Assembly: GCA_012519985.1 (NCBI GenBank)
Contig: JAAYPC010000227.1
Location: 1-51,801 of the forward strand
Source: Fibrobacter sp.
GTDB lineage: Bacteria; Fibrobacterota; Chitinivibrionia; Chitinivibrionales; Chitinispirillaceae
Reading direction: 5' to 3'
DNA length: 51,801 nt
The notes below the pieces were generated by a model. It worked only from the letters and a program-made list of their open reading frames with translations, was not told the DNA's origin and did not search any database. The stretch's first letter is position 1. The number at the start of each line of letters is the position of its first letter. Position numbers and translations under genes: made by a program. Below, piece by piece: positions 51,618 through 51,801 of this stretch.

Positions 51618-51801
51618 GACCCAAACCGTGTTCAGGTTGAAGAAGAGAGCACAGCCAACCGGGCCTGTCTTGTCAGGTAAAGAATTGACATTTTGCACTG
51701 GTTTTAGTCGGTAGTATACATCCAATAATCCATTATCCGGATTCACCTTGAAGAGGGGAACCGATTTTTTATACCGGACTGCAGATCGGTGCTTTAGTTG
51801 C

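Noticed and set aside
51672..51715. Promoter with TTGACA at 51685 near the window end
   Set aside because: The nearest -10-like word (TAGTAT) is 21 bp away, too far, and no gene start follows in the window.

Overview
The window looks like a chromosomal segment of a Gram-negative, probably anaerobic or facultatively anaerobic bacterium (roughly 40-45% G+C by eye). It carries outer-membrane beta-barrels, Lpp-like and MltD-like lipoproteins, a complete sodium/proton-pumping Rnf complex, a GldA/GldF/GldG-type ABC system, a PorV-like barrel with a FlgD-like-tailed surface protein, a histone H1-like protein and a Ser/Thr kinase. This mix suggests a deep member of the Fibrobacteres/FCB assemblage (for example the Chitinispirillum side). 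That placement is an inference from gene content, not a proven assignment.

Layout. 1-343: tandem array of about 21 bp units. 344-3714: aminotransferase, orphan ABC permease, rsgA. 4035-6494: larC and metK, closed by a terminator. 6606-11678 (all minus): a Ser/Thr kinase with TPRs, an orphan NtrC-type sigma-54 activator, then a ferritin-like protein and a site-2-protease/CBS membrane protein whose catalytic Glu is replaced by Val. A good -24/-12 (sigma-54) promoter and a dyad at enhancer distance lie between the activator and the last two genes. 12062-17901: aspS, two small envelope proteins, a PgpH-like 7TM-HD phosphodiesterase and a HAMP protein. 17924-18382: one transcription unit with a small membrane protein, tRNA-Val and tRNA-Asp. 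18426-22845: murB, an MBL hydrolase, xerD, a glycosyltransferase and an HU/IHF protein. 23118-30836: consensus promoter, long leader, then a three-gene outer-membrane/surface operon. 30831-38120: URO-D family protein, a four-gene Gld-type ABC operon, histone H1-like protein and SppA. 38117-41191: MltD with five LysM repeats, a decayed duplicated fragment and a small cysteine-rich gene. 41192-46512: rnfCDGEAB operon. 46753-51617: DUF4416, a helical hypothetical, a 42 bp hairpin-bearing tandem array, a B12-binding radical SAM protein and a DUF1848 protein, separated by dispersed AT-rich and hairpin repeats.

The most coherent candidate for something undescribed is the small regulon at 6606-9753: a sigma-54 activator, its probable dyad and sigma-54 promoter, and two target genes encoding a degenerate ferritin-like protein and a pseudo-site-2-protease. 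Secondary points are the small Cys-rich gene with a decayed partial duplicate beside it, the hairpin-bearing 42 bp array, and the tRNA whose first base is the last base of an upstream stop codon.

Many starts were chosen by Shine-Dalgarno spacing instead of the longest frame; each case is noted. All family assignments come from reading motifs, without database searches.
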